A stretch of DNA of 64,000 bases from Paragordius varius (GCA_964247055.1 OZ176055.1:2914001-2978000); one strand, 5' to 3'. Numbered from the stretch's first letter, positions 24,612 through 37,309 are shown. Notes: generated by a model from the letters alone, not told the origin. Translations and numbers: made by a program.

Positions 24612-25191
24612 CTCACTATTAACCAATGTAAAGATATATTATAAATTTTTTTCGAATGTAATTTTTATAATTAATTAAAAATAAATATGTATATACATCT
24701 TCCCATTATATTTGCAAATGGACTCCAAACAAAATGTAGCGTGATAAAGAAATGGAAAGTGTTTTAAGGGCGATTGGTTTCATCAATCTAAAAATTATTA
24801 CCAGGCTCAATATTTAGAAAACTCTATAATATTAAATAAGATACGTGCCAGTGAGTTTGAAAAAATTCAATGAATGCATATTGTATAATTGTTTATCTTT
24901 TTGTGCCTTATATCATAAATTTTGGCTAAAAATGATCAAAGTAATTTCTGTAAAATTCGAATTGGGTGGTAAAAAAATTTTACATTCATAAGCATAAGAC
25001 TTCACTTAAGTGTTTGTTTTATCACCGATCTTCAAGTGTACTGCTGGCTTAAGTAAACTTGCTCAACTTGCCACGCTTGGCTTACAAGTCAAGTGTGACT
25101 TTTTTTTCACCCCACCCTATATTTATGAAACTATATTTATTCATATTCAAACATACATGTAAGTATTCTAATAAATTCTATAATATGGAAA

Positions 25192-25784
25192 TCTATATAT
25201 TTATAAAATTCGAAAATGTTAGCTTTGTGATCTGTTTCCGGAAAACCGGTAGACCCATTCAAATTCAAACATCGAAAAAATATAATCATTAATGAATGCC
25301 CGACAATAGCTTCGCCCTTTTTTTGAAATAGGCCCCCAGTTCAGGCCCAACCTGTGTGAAAAACGGGTTTTTTTGAAAACACAAGTCCACAAAAATCCAA
25401 AAATCGAGTCTTTGAGACAATTTTTCCGGAGAACGTGTTGAACCATTCAATTTTCAAATATGATTTTTGTTTACCTATTTTTGATGGCGCCGAACATAGG
25501 CTCGCTTTTTTCATTTAGGCCCCTTTTTACCCGCTCTTCCCGTAAAATGCCTTTTTTTCAAAAAAAATAATTTTTTGATTCTATTTTTTGCAGGTAGGAG
25601 ACCGTAAAAATTCAATAAGGATTCCACGTATTCCCTGAAAGGCAAAAATTTTAGTCAAGCGTTTCTTTGATGATAGCTGCTAGGTAAGGGTATGTGGATC
25701 ATTTTATTGTTCCTATTTTCAAATAGCCCCCCAGAAGTCCGAAGGACCTCCTCTGGCTGCGCAGAAGCACGAGATTTACGCTAA
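25192..25784 (+). mobile_element. Non-autonomous Helitron, 593 bp
   Basis: Begins TCTATATATTTATAAAA after an A and ends GCACGAGATTTACGCTAA before a T, as expected for insertion between A and T with CTRR at the 3' end. An imperfect hairpin (GCTGCGCAGAAGC) lies about ten bases before the end. No Rep/helicase coding. Family members: 31666-32615, 55198-57289 and a truncated one at about 53555-54893. A (TA)n run follows directly. Confidence 0.75.
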
Positions 25785-25989
25785 TTATATATATATATAT
25801 ATATAGAAATAATACACATTGATTTTCGTTGTATATATTGAATTGATCTTATGATAATGGCGAACAATAATTTAAAAAAATAATTGTAAATCTAGGCTTT
25901 TACAATACAGATTTTAACGGAATTAAATTTTAATGCAATTCATTTAATCCGTAATAAGTATATAAATGAGATTTTACTACTAAAGGAAA

Positions 25990-28400
25990 GAGACAACTAA
26001 GAGAAATAATTTCTTAAAAAAATTTTCTGGCTTTTGATATTGCAAAATTATCAATATCATTAAAATCTATTATATTATCTTTCACACTCAACAATGTTAA
26101 GTCATTCAAATCTTGACCCATCGTCTTTCGCATATATGTTAAAATTAATTTTATTTTGCTGAATGATCTTTCACAACTATCGACAGACGTTAAAATAGTT
26201 AAAAGTATTTAAAATGCAACCCTTAAATTGAAAAACACATCTTCGCTGTATGAAATTATAAAGGTTAAGAGTTCTAACGGAGTTTTGGGTTCAACATCTT
26301 TTCGACTTAGGAGGAACATCTTGCAATCACAAATTTCTATAAAAAGATCTGTTTTATAATCTATATTGTAAAATTCGCCTATAGATTTACAATTATTTAT
26401 TAAATCATTATTGTTATTGTTATAACTTGTCAATAATTTTTTAATATCTAACAAAAATCCAAATCTAGAGAATCGCTTTTCCATTTCATTTGCAATTTAT
26501 GCAATAAGTGTTTCATAACCCGAAAAATTTCCCTCTCTGAATAAAAGAATCACCCCACCTAATTCCCCTGGGAGTTTTTTTGGCTTTCTAGCACGGGTTG
26601 ATATAGATATAGAAACATCCAGGTTTTCAGATACAATTTTAGCTTTTTTGTGGCTTCCTCGTAAAGTTGATTCTGAATATCTGCTGATTCAATAGTTAAG
26701 GATCAAGGTATTTAAATGCTTCATTAAACTTAATTTTAGGATCTTGCAATCTATGTTGCCTATCGATACTTCTAAATATTTTATGCCAGAAAAAAAATAA
26801 TGTGAAAAAATTGAAATTTAAAACATTCTGAAGTAAAACTGATGACTCACTTCTTGAAGTATATTTACTTAATTCTTCTAATCCCTCTATCAAATCATCT
26901 ATTCTTTCAACAATGGCATTAGCGTGAATTCTAGCACTTCATCGGGTTTCAGACTCATCCTTAACAGTTTATTTAGTTTATTAATAGGTCCCATCTAATA
27001 GTTGAACGTGAAAAAGATGATATTTCAATTATTCAGAAACAGGTCACAACAATAACATCTTGTTTTGCTACCGTGACTCCTACATTAAAGAAATGATTGT
27101 AACAGTTGACAAATATTGCTCTTTTTTTTAGTTCTTTGTTGAACGCCTGAAATGTGAACCGACACAGCTGCATTATCATATTGAGTACAATTTGATAACT
27201 GAATATTATCCATATTTTTTTAAATTACCTTTTCAAATGACATTGCATCTTTGTTGAATAACTGAAAACCCAAAAAGGATTCTTTTATGACAACTTTTTT
27301 TTCTCATAATCTATAAATACATACCTAACAACTTTAGAAATTTGTTCTCGGTGGGCTATATCTGGCTTTGAATCAAATATAAGTCTATAATCTTTACTTT
27401 TTTATTTAAACGATCAATTTAGCTTTTACTCTTGAAGCTAAAAGATGTATAAACACTTTTTGGATTTTGGGTGAAACATAGGATAAAGTGTTCGGAGATT
27501 CAATGTCATGTGTTCTCCGTTATTGGGTTAAACTGAGCTTTAAGTTTCAGTAAAATAATAGGTTTCCAGGCTTTGGTCTTTTATCTAGATACATATAACT
27601 TTCAACATTTTCTCGAAAAGGGATTTTGGGTGATTAGAACTTTTATGCATGATAAAATTCGATGTAAAATATTTCGCCATCGATTCCGATTGTATGTGAG
27701 CTTCTAGAGCAGAATCAATTCCTATTTTATTTATCAATATTCTTTCTGCCTCTTTTCAAGTAGTAAATGCTTTCCGATTACATGATGAATTAATTTATCT
27801 TTTTTCCTCCATTTATTATAACCATGCGTAGTTATAAAAGATGATGGTAAAGAATTAGATTCAAAAAGTAGGCAAAAACAATGCGCAGATCCGTTCTTTG
27901 GTTAATATAAAAGCCAAGACCTCTCAACTTCAAATCCTTCTTTTTTACCGACAGGTCAAAAAAGCCAAGATTGGGGCACTGAACAATGATTTTGTTCTAA
28001 ACAGAATGCAATTATTTTGAAATCCACGAATAATCATTTCTGTGCCAAGTTGATTAGATATTACGGAACATTATTATTAGTAAATAAAAAGGCGACATCA
28101 TTAAACACTGTGGGTATAGCGCTTGGAATTACTAATGGTCTATTTATAATTTTCTCATCTCTATCTATTGGATTAATAACTAGGATTTCAGGTGTATTTA
28201 CGTTATTATTATTATGGCGTACCGTTATGTATGTGCCGCATACACTTTTTTCAATGTTATGGTCAGATATTTTCGTTATATAAGATTTCAAACTCATTCC
28301 ATTTAATTTGTTTTATTCTCTTTCTGGATTTTTCGTTTCCTATTTGCGTAACCGCTGAGTTTAGACATTGATAAATAATTATAAAAAATACAAGGCTATA
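25990..28400 (-). pseudogene. Decayed hAT transposase (ZMYM1-like, TTF-type)
   Basis: On the minus strand the order is N-terminal segment (28297-28061), a TTF-type zinc finger region around 27780-27960 (KKEGFEVERSWLLY, then KWRKKDKLIHH), and at 26205-26010 a dimerisation domain: ILLTILTSVDSCERSFSKIK, LILTYMRKTMGQDLNDLTLL. FSRFGFLLDIKKLLTS and PLELLTFIISYSEDVF precede it. This is the domain order of hAT transposases related to ZMYM1/DUF4371 proteins. Many stops and frameshifts make it a pseudogene. The terminal GGTACGCCACTG at 29399-29410 may be the element's outer inverted repeat; the opposite end was not found. Confidence 0.75.
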
Positions 28401-28576
28401 TTAATAATTATTAATATACTTTTCTTGTGAGAGATGGAATATTGGGCATTTAAATAAATGAAATTGAGTTATGAAAAATATAAATTATAAAAATAAGAGA
28501 TAAGGTTTTGAACAGAGAGGAAGTTTAAAGGCATAAAAGAATTAAATATGTGCATGATAAAGACACGTTTTTAACA

Positions 28577-29127
28577 CTTCGATTCAAATTGGGGTATCTA
28601 AATACCCCAGACTAAATTTAAGTTAGAATTTTTAAAAAACTACTGAAGGAAACGGTCCCAATTTAAATTTATGCTTCTATCCTGATAAATATTATATAAA
28701 TATGCCAAAATATCTTGATAAAATTTTGTTTTGAAAAAAAATTTCCATCTCAAACTACTTCGACGCCATTTTTATTTTACAAAAATTTTGCAAAATATGG
28801 TCTTCATTTAATTTTAAGGGTAAAACTAAAGCTTATTTTTTATATAAATTACATCTAACATTGATAGAGATAGAAAAAGCGGTTTATTTTGTATTATTTT
28901 TTAATTTTACAATTTTACACATGTCACGTTGACTAAATTTTTACCTTTCAGTTTTAGCTCAAAATAAGTAATATCAAGTATTTTTGAATAAATTTTTTTA
29001 TATATTTCGGTTTATTAATGTTATATAAGTGCAAAATTTTGCCATGGTTTCGATTGCTTCCATACTTTTTAAAGTATTTGATTTTAAACAGGCCTGGGGT
29101 ATCCAACTACCCCAATTTGAATCGAAG
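28577..29127. mobile_element. MITE with TIR CTTCGATTCAAATTGGGGTA
   Basis: Left end CTTCGATTCAAATTGGGGTA then TCTAAATACCCCAG; right end CTGGGGTATCCAACTACCCC then AATTTGAATCGAAG. Each end can also fold on itself (GGGGTAT/ATACCCC). About 550 bp, no coding. Related copies at 47510-48035 and, degraded, at about 33165-33570. It lies between the hAT transposase remnant and its probable terminal repeat. Confidence 0.7.
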
Positions 29128-29410
29128 GACTAAAATGAATGTGTTGTATCCAAGTATTAAGCGAAAAAATAGTTTGCACATGTTGAAGGACCTACATGAA
29201 AGTTGTTAATCCATAATATTTGCTCTTAATCTCTTATATATGACTTTTATATTATTTTAGAGTTATTATAAATTCCAGAAAAATCTAACTTGAAAGTTGT
29301 TATCATTTATGCATTATTTAAATTTAATTTTAAAAATCATTTAGGCACGCTTAAATAACGGCGGGGCCATGATGCACACCCTTGACCCCCCTCCCCTCGG
29401 TACGCCACTG

Positions 29411-31569
29411 ATATTAAAAAGTGTGGTTGTATTTAAAATAAATATTCTTTATATTTTTACTTTTTGTTCGTATAATTTCATTTTTTTGAGTTGTGTTATT
29501 TTTTTGTAAAGAAAATTGAAATAATAAATATTTTTCTCATGAGTATTTACCAAAAATAATTAAATATTGTTGTATCAACAGAAATAACCAGTGGTTTCTA
29601 ACATATTTTGTCTTTCCCTCACCGCGGATTAATCATTTGATATAAAACACATCTCATATATAAATTCAATATTTTATGTCGTTTTATTTAATCTTCCTTA
29701 CTACGGTGTAATTATGCAATTACATTGGTCCAAATATTTATTTCATTTTAAGCAATATAAAATGCTTATATCAGGTTAGAGATATGTGAACCAGCCATTT
29801 ATTTTTCGCCTGGTTTAAGTATCTCTTATTCCTCAGATAGGCAGGAGCTTTTCCCTTTTTTAGGCATTCGGGGCTATCTAACTTTGATAAAAATAATTTA
29901 TAAAAGGAAAAAAATTATATGTTTTTAAAATGAAATATGTTATTCACTCATATAAAGTAAAATAAAATTAAAAACATTTTGACGGCAATAGTCCTCGATC
30001 AAAACGTTTTCGTAGGATCCATAGCTATTAAGATCGGAAATCTATGAACCCTAATTGACTCTTAGAAGAAAAAATCTTATTCACGCAACATGAAACCTTT
30101 TATTACGATTAATGCTATTCAAAAAAAGAGCCTTATTTAGCCTACAGTTTTAATGTCGTCAAATATGTCCTGTATATTTAAGATGATCAAAGATTACCTT
30201 TAGGACTAGGTAATCGAATAGAACCCTCAAATTGGCACAAGCTCTGTGAGGTATATTAAGGTGCGTTTGGTTTTAGCCTGCCGCATTTCCCACATTCGGA
30301 GGGAAGTAAGAAGTACCTTTATGTAAAAAAAATTTATATTATGCATATGTATTAAAGCAATTATGACCGAAATTCTATACAGACTTTGGAATTAAAGTTT
30401 TTTTAAATTAATAAAAGCAACATATTTTTTGTTCAATTCGTCTTTCAAAAAGTTTCGAGGTAAAGTAAAATGTGTGAATTAAATTTTAAATAAATTTTAT
30501 ATTTAAAACCTCAAAAGGTAAGCTTCTTCATCCTTCGGATTTCATAGGCAGCTGGCGACAGCAAATACAATGAATTTTATCCAGGTATATCTAACATCAA
30601 TAATTATCGTATTTAATTTATAATAGAGCATATTTATAATTGAGATACCTAAGAAATTCCTTATTGTACTCATAATTCAGGATAGCTTAATTTCCTTGTT
30701 CACCCATCAAATATGGTCTATTGAGTTTTAGCTTGCTTATATTATTAATCTAAATATGGTTAATATAAATAGTTAAGACAATATAAAATAATTATAGAGG
30801 CAATCCAAATTTATAATATGTACCTAACTTTTTTCATATATAAAATGGATTATTTGTAAATATACCGTTAACCTCGAGGTAATATGTCTACTCCAGCATT
30901 ACCTAGCTGTCAGCCGTCCAAATTGGGATCCCAATTCTTAATTTTTTGGCATCTCTGAAAATCTATACGTGTAAATTCGTTAACTTAAAAAAACGATTGT
31001 TTTATTTACACCAATAAATTAAAAATTATTATTATCAAGTCAAGACAACTCAATTCTGTTATCATAAATTATTGCCTTGGTTTCCATGAGATAGTTTGTA
31101 ATGACCAATTGTTATAAGGGCACTAGGAATTAGGAATAATTATAGAAGGGGAAAATATTTGACGCAAAACCATAGATTATAAAGCATTTTTAATGTTCAT
31201 CATTATATATATGTAAAAAACAGCTCTGGTTGCGACAATATTATAAAGATGCATATGCCTGCTTTATTAAGTTATTTTACACGATCATAAAAAGAAATAA
31301 ATTACCATAGTAGATAATCTAGTAGAGCCATCAACAATAAGAATATCTGGTAGACTTGCATATTAACGATGCAAAGTGCCAAACTGTTTTTCCTAAGGCA
31401 TATCAATGCCCGTTTTGCCCGGGGCTGCGTTCCCCAATTCATTGGTAAATCAGGAGGATCCCTAACCTGTCATCTCAATTAGCCATTGAGACGCACTATT
31501 CCGGATAATACGTGGTTGACTCTGCTAAACTATTATTGGATTTATGTTAAATCATATATTCATTGGTTT
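29411..31569. other. Intergenic, with short exon-like stretches only
   Basis: No assignable gene. A few GC-richer minus-strand stretches flanked by AG and GT (around 29990-30050, 30190-30250, 31290-31500) could be exons or chance; peptides such as SQPRIIRNSASQWLIEMTG and PDILIVDGSTRLSTM are open but unrecognised. Confidence 0.25.
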
Positions 31570-31620
31570 ACGGGGGTGTCCAAAACAAATGGCTGTGCGG
31601 GCCGCATTTACAAATTATAT
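31570..31620. mobile_element. Truncated end of a hAT-type MITE
   Basis: GGGGGTGTCCAAAACAAATG then GCTGTGCGGGCCGCATTT matches the left end of the elements at 43758, 57902 and 59565; the rest is absent and a (TA)n run follows. Confidence 0.5.
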
Positions 31621-31625
31621 GAGCA

Positions 31626-31665
<40 letters not shown>

Positions 31666-31666
<1 letters not shown>

Positions 31667-32615
31667 TAGCGTAAATCTCGTGCTGCTACGCAGCCCGAAG
31701 AAGTCATTCGGACTGTGGGGGGGGGGGGGCATTTTTAATTTTATAAGCAATTTTGGTGTGCGGCACGAAGTTTTTAAATGATTCACATAGTGTCATATTC
31801 TGAAATTTGGCTCCAAAGACATGCTGTATGGATATAAATGCGCAGTTGTAGGCGGGTATCCCCTACCCAGAGGCAAACAATATAAATGTAGTTAGATAAA
31901 AAATTTGCCTTTATACCTGGAATAATCGTTCATTCCTAATAGTTTATGGAAGAATGGTTTCAAAATTAAATAATAGTTCAATGATAGCGCATTTTTAGGG
32001 AGTAAAGGGCCTGGTTAATTCAATAAATCCGCCGACTAAAATTTTTAACTTTTTACGGATAATACTTTAAGCAGCTATTGAACTCATATGGCCTGATAAG
32101 CTTTCTGAAATTAGCCTCAAAAGCACGCTATTTTGATATAACGGGTCAGTTTTCGTGGGTAGCTCCCTACTCAGCAACTATCATCAAAGAAACGCTTGAC
32201 TAATTTTTTGCCTTTTAACAGGGAATACGTGCAATCTTTATTGAATTTTTACGGTCTCATACCTTGGGCATTTAACACAATCAAAAAATTTTTTGAAAAA
32301 ATGGCATTTTACGGGGGTAGCGGGTAAAATGAGGGCCTAAATCAAAAAAATGTTCGGCAGGATCAAAAATAAGTAAACAAAAATCATATTTGAAACTGAA
32401 TGGTCCAACACGTTCTCCGGAAATTTGTCTCAAAGATACCCGTTTTTTATACGGGGTGGACCCAAACTGGGAGCCTACTTCAAATAAAGGGCGAAGCTAT
32501 TGTCGGGGGATTCATTAATGATTATATTTTTTCGAAGTTCGGATTTTAATGGGTCTACCTGTTTTCCAGTACCAGATCACAAAGCCAGCATTTTCCATTT
32601 TTATAAATATATAGA
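31666..32615 (-). mobile_element. Non-autonomous Helitron, 950 bp
   Basis: On the minus strand it starts TCTATATATTTATAAAAATG preceded by A and ends GCTGCGTAGCAGC (perfect hairpin stem) then ACGAGATTTACGCTAG followed by T. About 1.3 internal units (AGTTTT-GGCGGGTA-CCCTACCC and AAATTTTTGCCTTT words). The 3' end abuts a (TA)n run. Confidence 0.8.
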
Positions 32616-32770
32616 TTAGATTATAAACATCACATTGTAAAAAAATTAGGAAACAATATAACTTCTATTTATTTGAACATTTATATTTCAAGAAACTGGC
32701 AGGCGGAAAAATTTTAGAGGGCCCCATGTGGAATCTAAAATAAATTTGTTTTGTGTAAATATAATAATAC

Positions 32771-32901
32771 CTAGTGCAGAGCCATCTTAAGCCAGAATAG
32801 ATCAGGGTCCGTTAGGTTCTTCCGCCATACTTGACAGAATAATCTTTGTTGCTCCTTTGGAAAGTCCAATACCTCGATTATTTCTGCCAGGCATTTTGCC
32901 C
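32771..32901 (-). CDS. Exon-like stretch, unassigned
   Basis: Follows TATTAG on the minus strand and reads AKCLAEIIEVLDFPKEQQRL, FCQVWRKNLTDPDLFWLK, then MALH and a stop. The amphipathic sequence and higher GC look like real coding sequence, but no partner exon in a consistent phase was found and no family is recognised. Could be the last exon of an undetected gene or a pseudogene piece. Confidence 0.3.
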
Positions 32902-33164
32902 CTAATATAAGATATTATTGAGAATAAATTTGTTATGAAGAAATATCATTTTAAAGAAATATATTTTATTTTATTGTATTAAGTAATAATTAATTTTAGT
33001 TTATGGTTACATATATTTTATTTCATTTGCAGACTGTATTTCAATTTAGCTTAATTTCGTGAAGTTATATTCTATTTATCAATGTCCTACCTAACGATAC
33101 CATATTTAGTTATCATAAAAAATTACCCTGACATTTGTGATTTATGTAAAATAACGATAAGTTA

Positions 33165-33570
33165 AAAGTGTGCTTAAATTATTTCTTATGGTGAACCGTG
33201 AGATTATGACTTAAATAAAATTTAGTTTTGAATAAAAAGTTCCATATCAAACTGCTTCGACGCCATTTATATTTTACAAAATTAAAGTTAATTTTTCAAT
33301 TAATCTAATCATGGTGTAAACAGAAAAAGTGGTTTATTTTGTATTATTTTTACTTTAAGCTAACGCGCGTCATGCCGGTAAAATTTTATCTTCGGAGTTA
33401 TCCATAAATTAAATAATATTAAGTTTTTTTAAACAAAACTTTTTTTTATATTTCAGTGCATTCATGTTATATATGTGCAAAATATAGTTACAATTCCCAA
33501 TTTTTGAAAATATTTATTTTTAAACAAGCCTGTGTCCCCAAATACTTCAATTAAATCGGAGAGGACTGAA
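33165..33570. mobile_element. Degraded copy of the 28577-type MITE
   Basis: Shares interior blocks with 28577-29127 (AAAAAGTTCCATATCAAAC, GCTTCGACGCCATTT, AGAAAAAGTGGTTTATTTTG) and a remnant of the right end (AATACTTCAATTAAATCGGA). Left end lost. Confidence 0.45.
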
Positions 33571-34036
33571 ATTAATGTGCGTATCCCGGTTTATGGAAAC
33601 ATATTTATAAAAATTAATAAAAATCCACCCTTCTTCAAATATTTGACCAGTTTAGCAATATTATATAAATATTTAAATAACTACTTTTTGGACCCAAAAG
33701 ATATATTGCGTAAGTTGAGGCTTAGCCTGTAGTATCCTGATTCTCCCCTAAGGCCATTTAGATCTAGGTATATCAATGTGTTTTCGGGACTCGGCAGACA
33801 TACAATTTAAATAAAATGATTGTAATTATTGTGTCTGATTCCGAACCTATTCAGTGTAAATATCTTATACTATTTTTAACATAATAAAAAACTTTATAAT
33901 TCTTATGAGGACTAGTTTTAATAAAATTTGCATTTATGATTTTCGGAATATTAATTAATACATTGCAGATCTGCAAATATATTAATTTATAATATGTCGA
34001 ATGATATAAAAATGAACCGTCACAATTCCTCATCAT

Positions 34037-34153
34037 CTATGGTTCAGGAAGAATATTCCACTCCAAAATTATCTTCCTGAATCCATATTGCCCAAAAGCA
34101 ATAATATCAGATTCTTTTAACCAGCAGGGATCCACTAATTTTTCAAGGTCCGC
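34037..34153 (-). CDS. Exon-like stretch with SAM-domain-like end, unassigned
   Basis: Preceded by ATAAAG on the minus strand, open for 38 residues to a TAG: ADLEKLVDPCWLKESDIIAF then GQYGFRKIILEWNILPEP. The pattern L-K-E-x-D-I-x-x-x-G-x-x-G-x-R-x-x-I-L resembles the last two helices of SAM domains, but this is only a pattern match. No consistent neighbouring exon was identified. Confidence 0.3.
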   Translation of the reverse strand, partial: ADLEKLVDPCWLKESDIIAFGQYGFRKIILEWNILPEP

Positions 34154-35099
34154 CTTTATAAATATCCATATATAAAATGAGATAGATAAAGTGTTAAAAT
34201 TATGTTAATAAAATATGAAACTATATTAATTACAATTCTTTGAAAGTGCATAAGCTAGAATTGTGGAAATAAATTTACCTATTAATCAGGATCTTAGCAT
34301 GTCCATGTTAACCTGTTAATCCAATAAATCAAGGATTCGTGCCCACCTAGATGGCGTCTTCCCGGAAATCGGAATCATTCATAAACCGGGTAAGACATAC
34401 CAAGGCGCTAATGAATCAAATTTTCATCATCACTCTAAAGGTATTTAAATTATTTTTATAGATAAATGTGTTTTTAATATTAAAAATGATATACACATAT
34501 ATGATTGTTGTATAAATGCTTAAAATATAATGAAGCAGTATTTAGTTATAAACTGTTGGAATTAAAAGTTTACGAATTTTGATAAAATTAGTGAAAATAT
34601 TTATAAATCTACCATGGAACCTCTAGGTTAACCTTTATCCCGATTCGACCGCAAGGTTTTATCCACTCTCTAACAGTTTTCTGAAATAATATTTATTCCA
34701 GAAAAACTGTTATTGTTCCAGTCATCATGCTAGGTTTCTTAATATTTATATATAAAATCAAATTAAATTTCATTCTCTGAGCTATATTGCATAAGTAAAT
34801 TCTATAACTTATACATAAAACCGGGTATATAGGACCTGATGAAATATATGATATATTCTGATAGGAAAATGTACCAGGATTATTATAGTGATTTTGGTCT
34901 TGGGTCTTACAAGTGATATAAAAAAAATATTTATTCTTTTGTTTGGTAATTGCGCCATATCTAAAAATTGCAAACACATTTTTTAAATAAACTTTTTTGG
35001 TGAAAGCTAACGGCTTTAATCCGTATCATTAATATATATATTGAATATGTTTATAAAGCAAAACATTATTTAATAAAATTTTCATTTTTAGATTCATGC

Positions 35100-35556
35100 T
35101 TAGTCTTAAATTTTTGGCTCCCTATAAAATGAACTCGTCTTTTTTAAATAAACGCAAAAACGATATTTTGACATAAGAATTTTATGGTAAGTTATGGCAC
35201 ATAAAATATTTTTAAATGCTTGCTTTTTAAAAAATTTAATATATATATATATATATAATTTTTTTTATAAAATCTGATGATGCCAAACATTTCTGTCACC
35301 TTATTTTAAAATATTTTCATCATATTTTTAAATATGTGTTTTTCACAAAAATATTTAATTAAATTTCAAGAATAAATTTTTTTAGCATCATTGATATACA
35401 CAAAAAGTGTTTTTTACCGTTTTCAATTTTTTAAAAAGTATGCATTTTTCACATTTCTTTGGATTGATCATATATTAAAATATTTTATCGCAAAATCTCG
35501 GTTTTTTCGCGTTTATATTAAAAAATTAGCCCACATAGGGGGCCGGAAATTTGAGG
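35100..35556. mobile_element. MITE, about 455 bp
   Basis: Inverted ends: AAATTTTTGGCTCCCTATAA and AAACGCAAAAACGATATTTT on the left pair with CGCAAAATCTCGGTTTTTTC, GCGTTTATA and TAGGGGGCCGGAAATTTG on the right. No coding; a single copy in this window. Confidence 0.5.
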
Positions 35557-36796
35557 CTTCGGGAGCTCGCATTTAAAAATACATGTAGTATATTAGATAT
35601 AGTAATGATTCTTTTGGCTTACCAAATTTTTTTATGGCATAATGTGCGCAAATGCAATTTTTTTTTTATAATAATAAATATTCGGAGTTTGCAAGGCCAC
35701 AAAAAACACCATGAGAATCCTGATATTTCTCCTAAAAAACAAAAAATATTTATTTTAATTTTCACTTTAATTTATGTTGAATTTATCATTATTAACAGAG
35801 TTTTTAATTGTTTGGAAAAAATTGTCGATAACGTAAATTACAATATCAAAATCGGTTTAATTTATATATAATATATATTATATCAATTAATGAGTACTAG
35901 TTACGCATTTCATGGTCTAACGCTCCATCACTCCAACATTGCTTCTGTGTCCATATTGGACCGCGAAAACTATATAAAATTTCTTCAACCCCCTTAATAT
36001 CCAGGGTAGGAATGCTATAAATATTATATTTATTAATTTTTAATTATAATACAAAGTTGTTAAATAAATCAGATTAAAATTTACCAATCAATTTCTTCCC
36101 TAAACCTATACACGTGTTCCTCTAGCACAAAGATATTGGGTACATAGATCCGTGTGAATCTGATCAAATATTTAGGTGAGATAAACAGATCTACATGGAT
36201 TGTTGTATAAATATAAAAAATTATTTTTTTTTCAAAAACTTTTGCATAAATTTATAGTGTAATTTATATAAAAATAAAATTTTATATGCATAAGTGGTAA
36301 ACCATTTCATCACGTTCCTACTAACCTCAGCTAGAACCATATTTTGTTTCAAAACAATTGACAAGTTGCAATATCCAGGTTTAAGCATGCGGCTAAACCT
36401 ATATTAATTAATAAATATTATTAATATCACATTTTATTTTGAATAATATCTAATCCAGTTTTTGCCTATTAAATTTAAATAAGTGGTACAGTGTTATTGG
36501 TCAACCATACATTTACCAAACAGAAACATTGGAAAATTTGAAGTGAGCGTCAGATAAAAATACATTAAGAGCTTGGTCTCATTGAGATTCAAAACTGTAA
36601 TAGAAATAATAACATTATCAAATATAAAAAAAATAAATTATTTTTGGTTATTGAAAGAAATATATATAAGCAAATTTATTTAACATATGAAAATAGTTTT
36701 AACAAACCACAAAAACCTGGCTTAATGATTAAATTAAGGTGTAAATATTATTAAATACCTAGTTATATAAATGCTATCTATATATCAACCCCATAC

Positions 36797-36945
36797 CTTT
36801 TAGTTCTTATAGAAGTAGTCTGATCCTTTGGCCTATGATTCCAAATAGCTGAAAGGACTAAGAGGTTGATTATTGCAGAAACCCAGAGCCCAATTTTTTT
36901 GTCACATGTCATCAAAGCTTTGTGGTTTTTCCACAAACATTTTGC
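36797..36945 (-). CDS. Exon-like stretch, unassigned
   Basis: Lies between AAACAG and GTATGG on the minus strand and is open for 49 residues: AKCLWKNHKALMTCDKKIGL, WVSAIINLLVLSAIWN, HRPKDQTTSIRTK. A short stretch at 37183-37137 (RARDYGSSLPNEIK, between ACAG and GTAGTT) would join to it in frame. No family recognised. Other open AG-to-GT stretches follow at about 36.5, 36.35, 36.15 and 36.0 kb but their phases do not all agree. Confidence 0.3.
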
Positions 36946-37309
36946 CTGTTTTTTACATATTATAATAAAAATATGCAACTTGGATGAGGTTTGTACACCA
37001 TTGTAGCAATTAATTATGTGATTGTTAAAAATAAGATAACAAGTATTAATGTTGCTTATCAAATGATAAAAGCAAAAAATATTCACTTAAACTAATTATG
37101 AATTATAAAAATTTAAAAAATATGGCAACTACCTTGATTTCATTGGGTAAACTTGAGCCATAATCTCGGGCGCGTCCTGTAAGGTTTAAAATCATTCTGT
37201 TTGGTTGTTTATAAATCATAAATCGATAGTTTTCGCAGTTTACGCCATTGGTCCGACGGTCAAATATTTAATCTGATAATATTAAATACCATTGTAAATG
37301 TATTTAATT

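Larger units (their letters stand above)
19478..25117. mobile_element. Same TIR element, copy 2, inverted, split by an LTR retrotransposon
   Basis: Left end GACGGGTGATAAAAAAATTC and right end TTTTTCACCCCACCC are the same termini as at 18173-19206 in opposite order. Sequence left of 19983 and right of 24616 together makes one copy about 1.0 kb long; the LTR element lies between. Confidence 0.6.

Noticed and set aside
28017-28283. 88-codon plus-strand opening
   Set aside because: Antisense to the N-terminal part of the decayed hAT transposase.
34333-34389. Plus-strand exon candidate (IRAHLDGVFPEIGIIHKP before GTAAGA)
   Set aside because: Good donor, but the opposite strand is equally open here and no partner exons on the plus strand were found.
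35391-35871. Overlapping plus-strand openings up to 106 codons
   Set aside because: The first half lies in a MITE end and the rest is rich in Ile/Phe/Lys from AT-rich sequence; no family resemblance.
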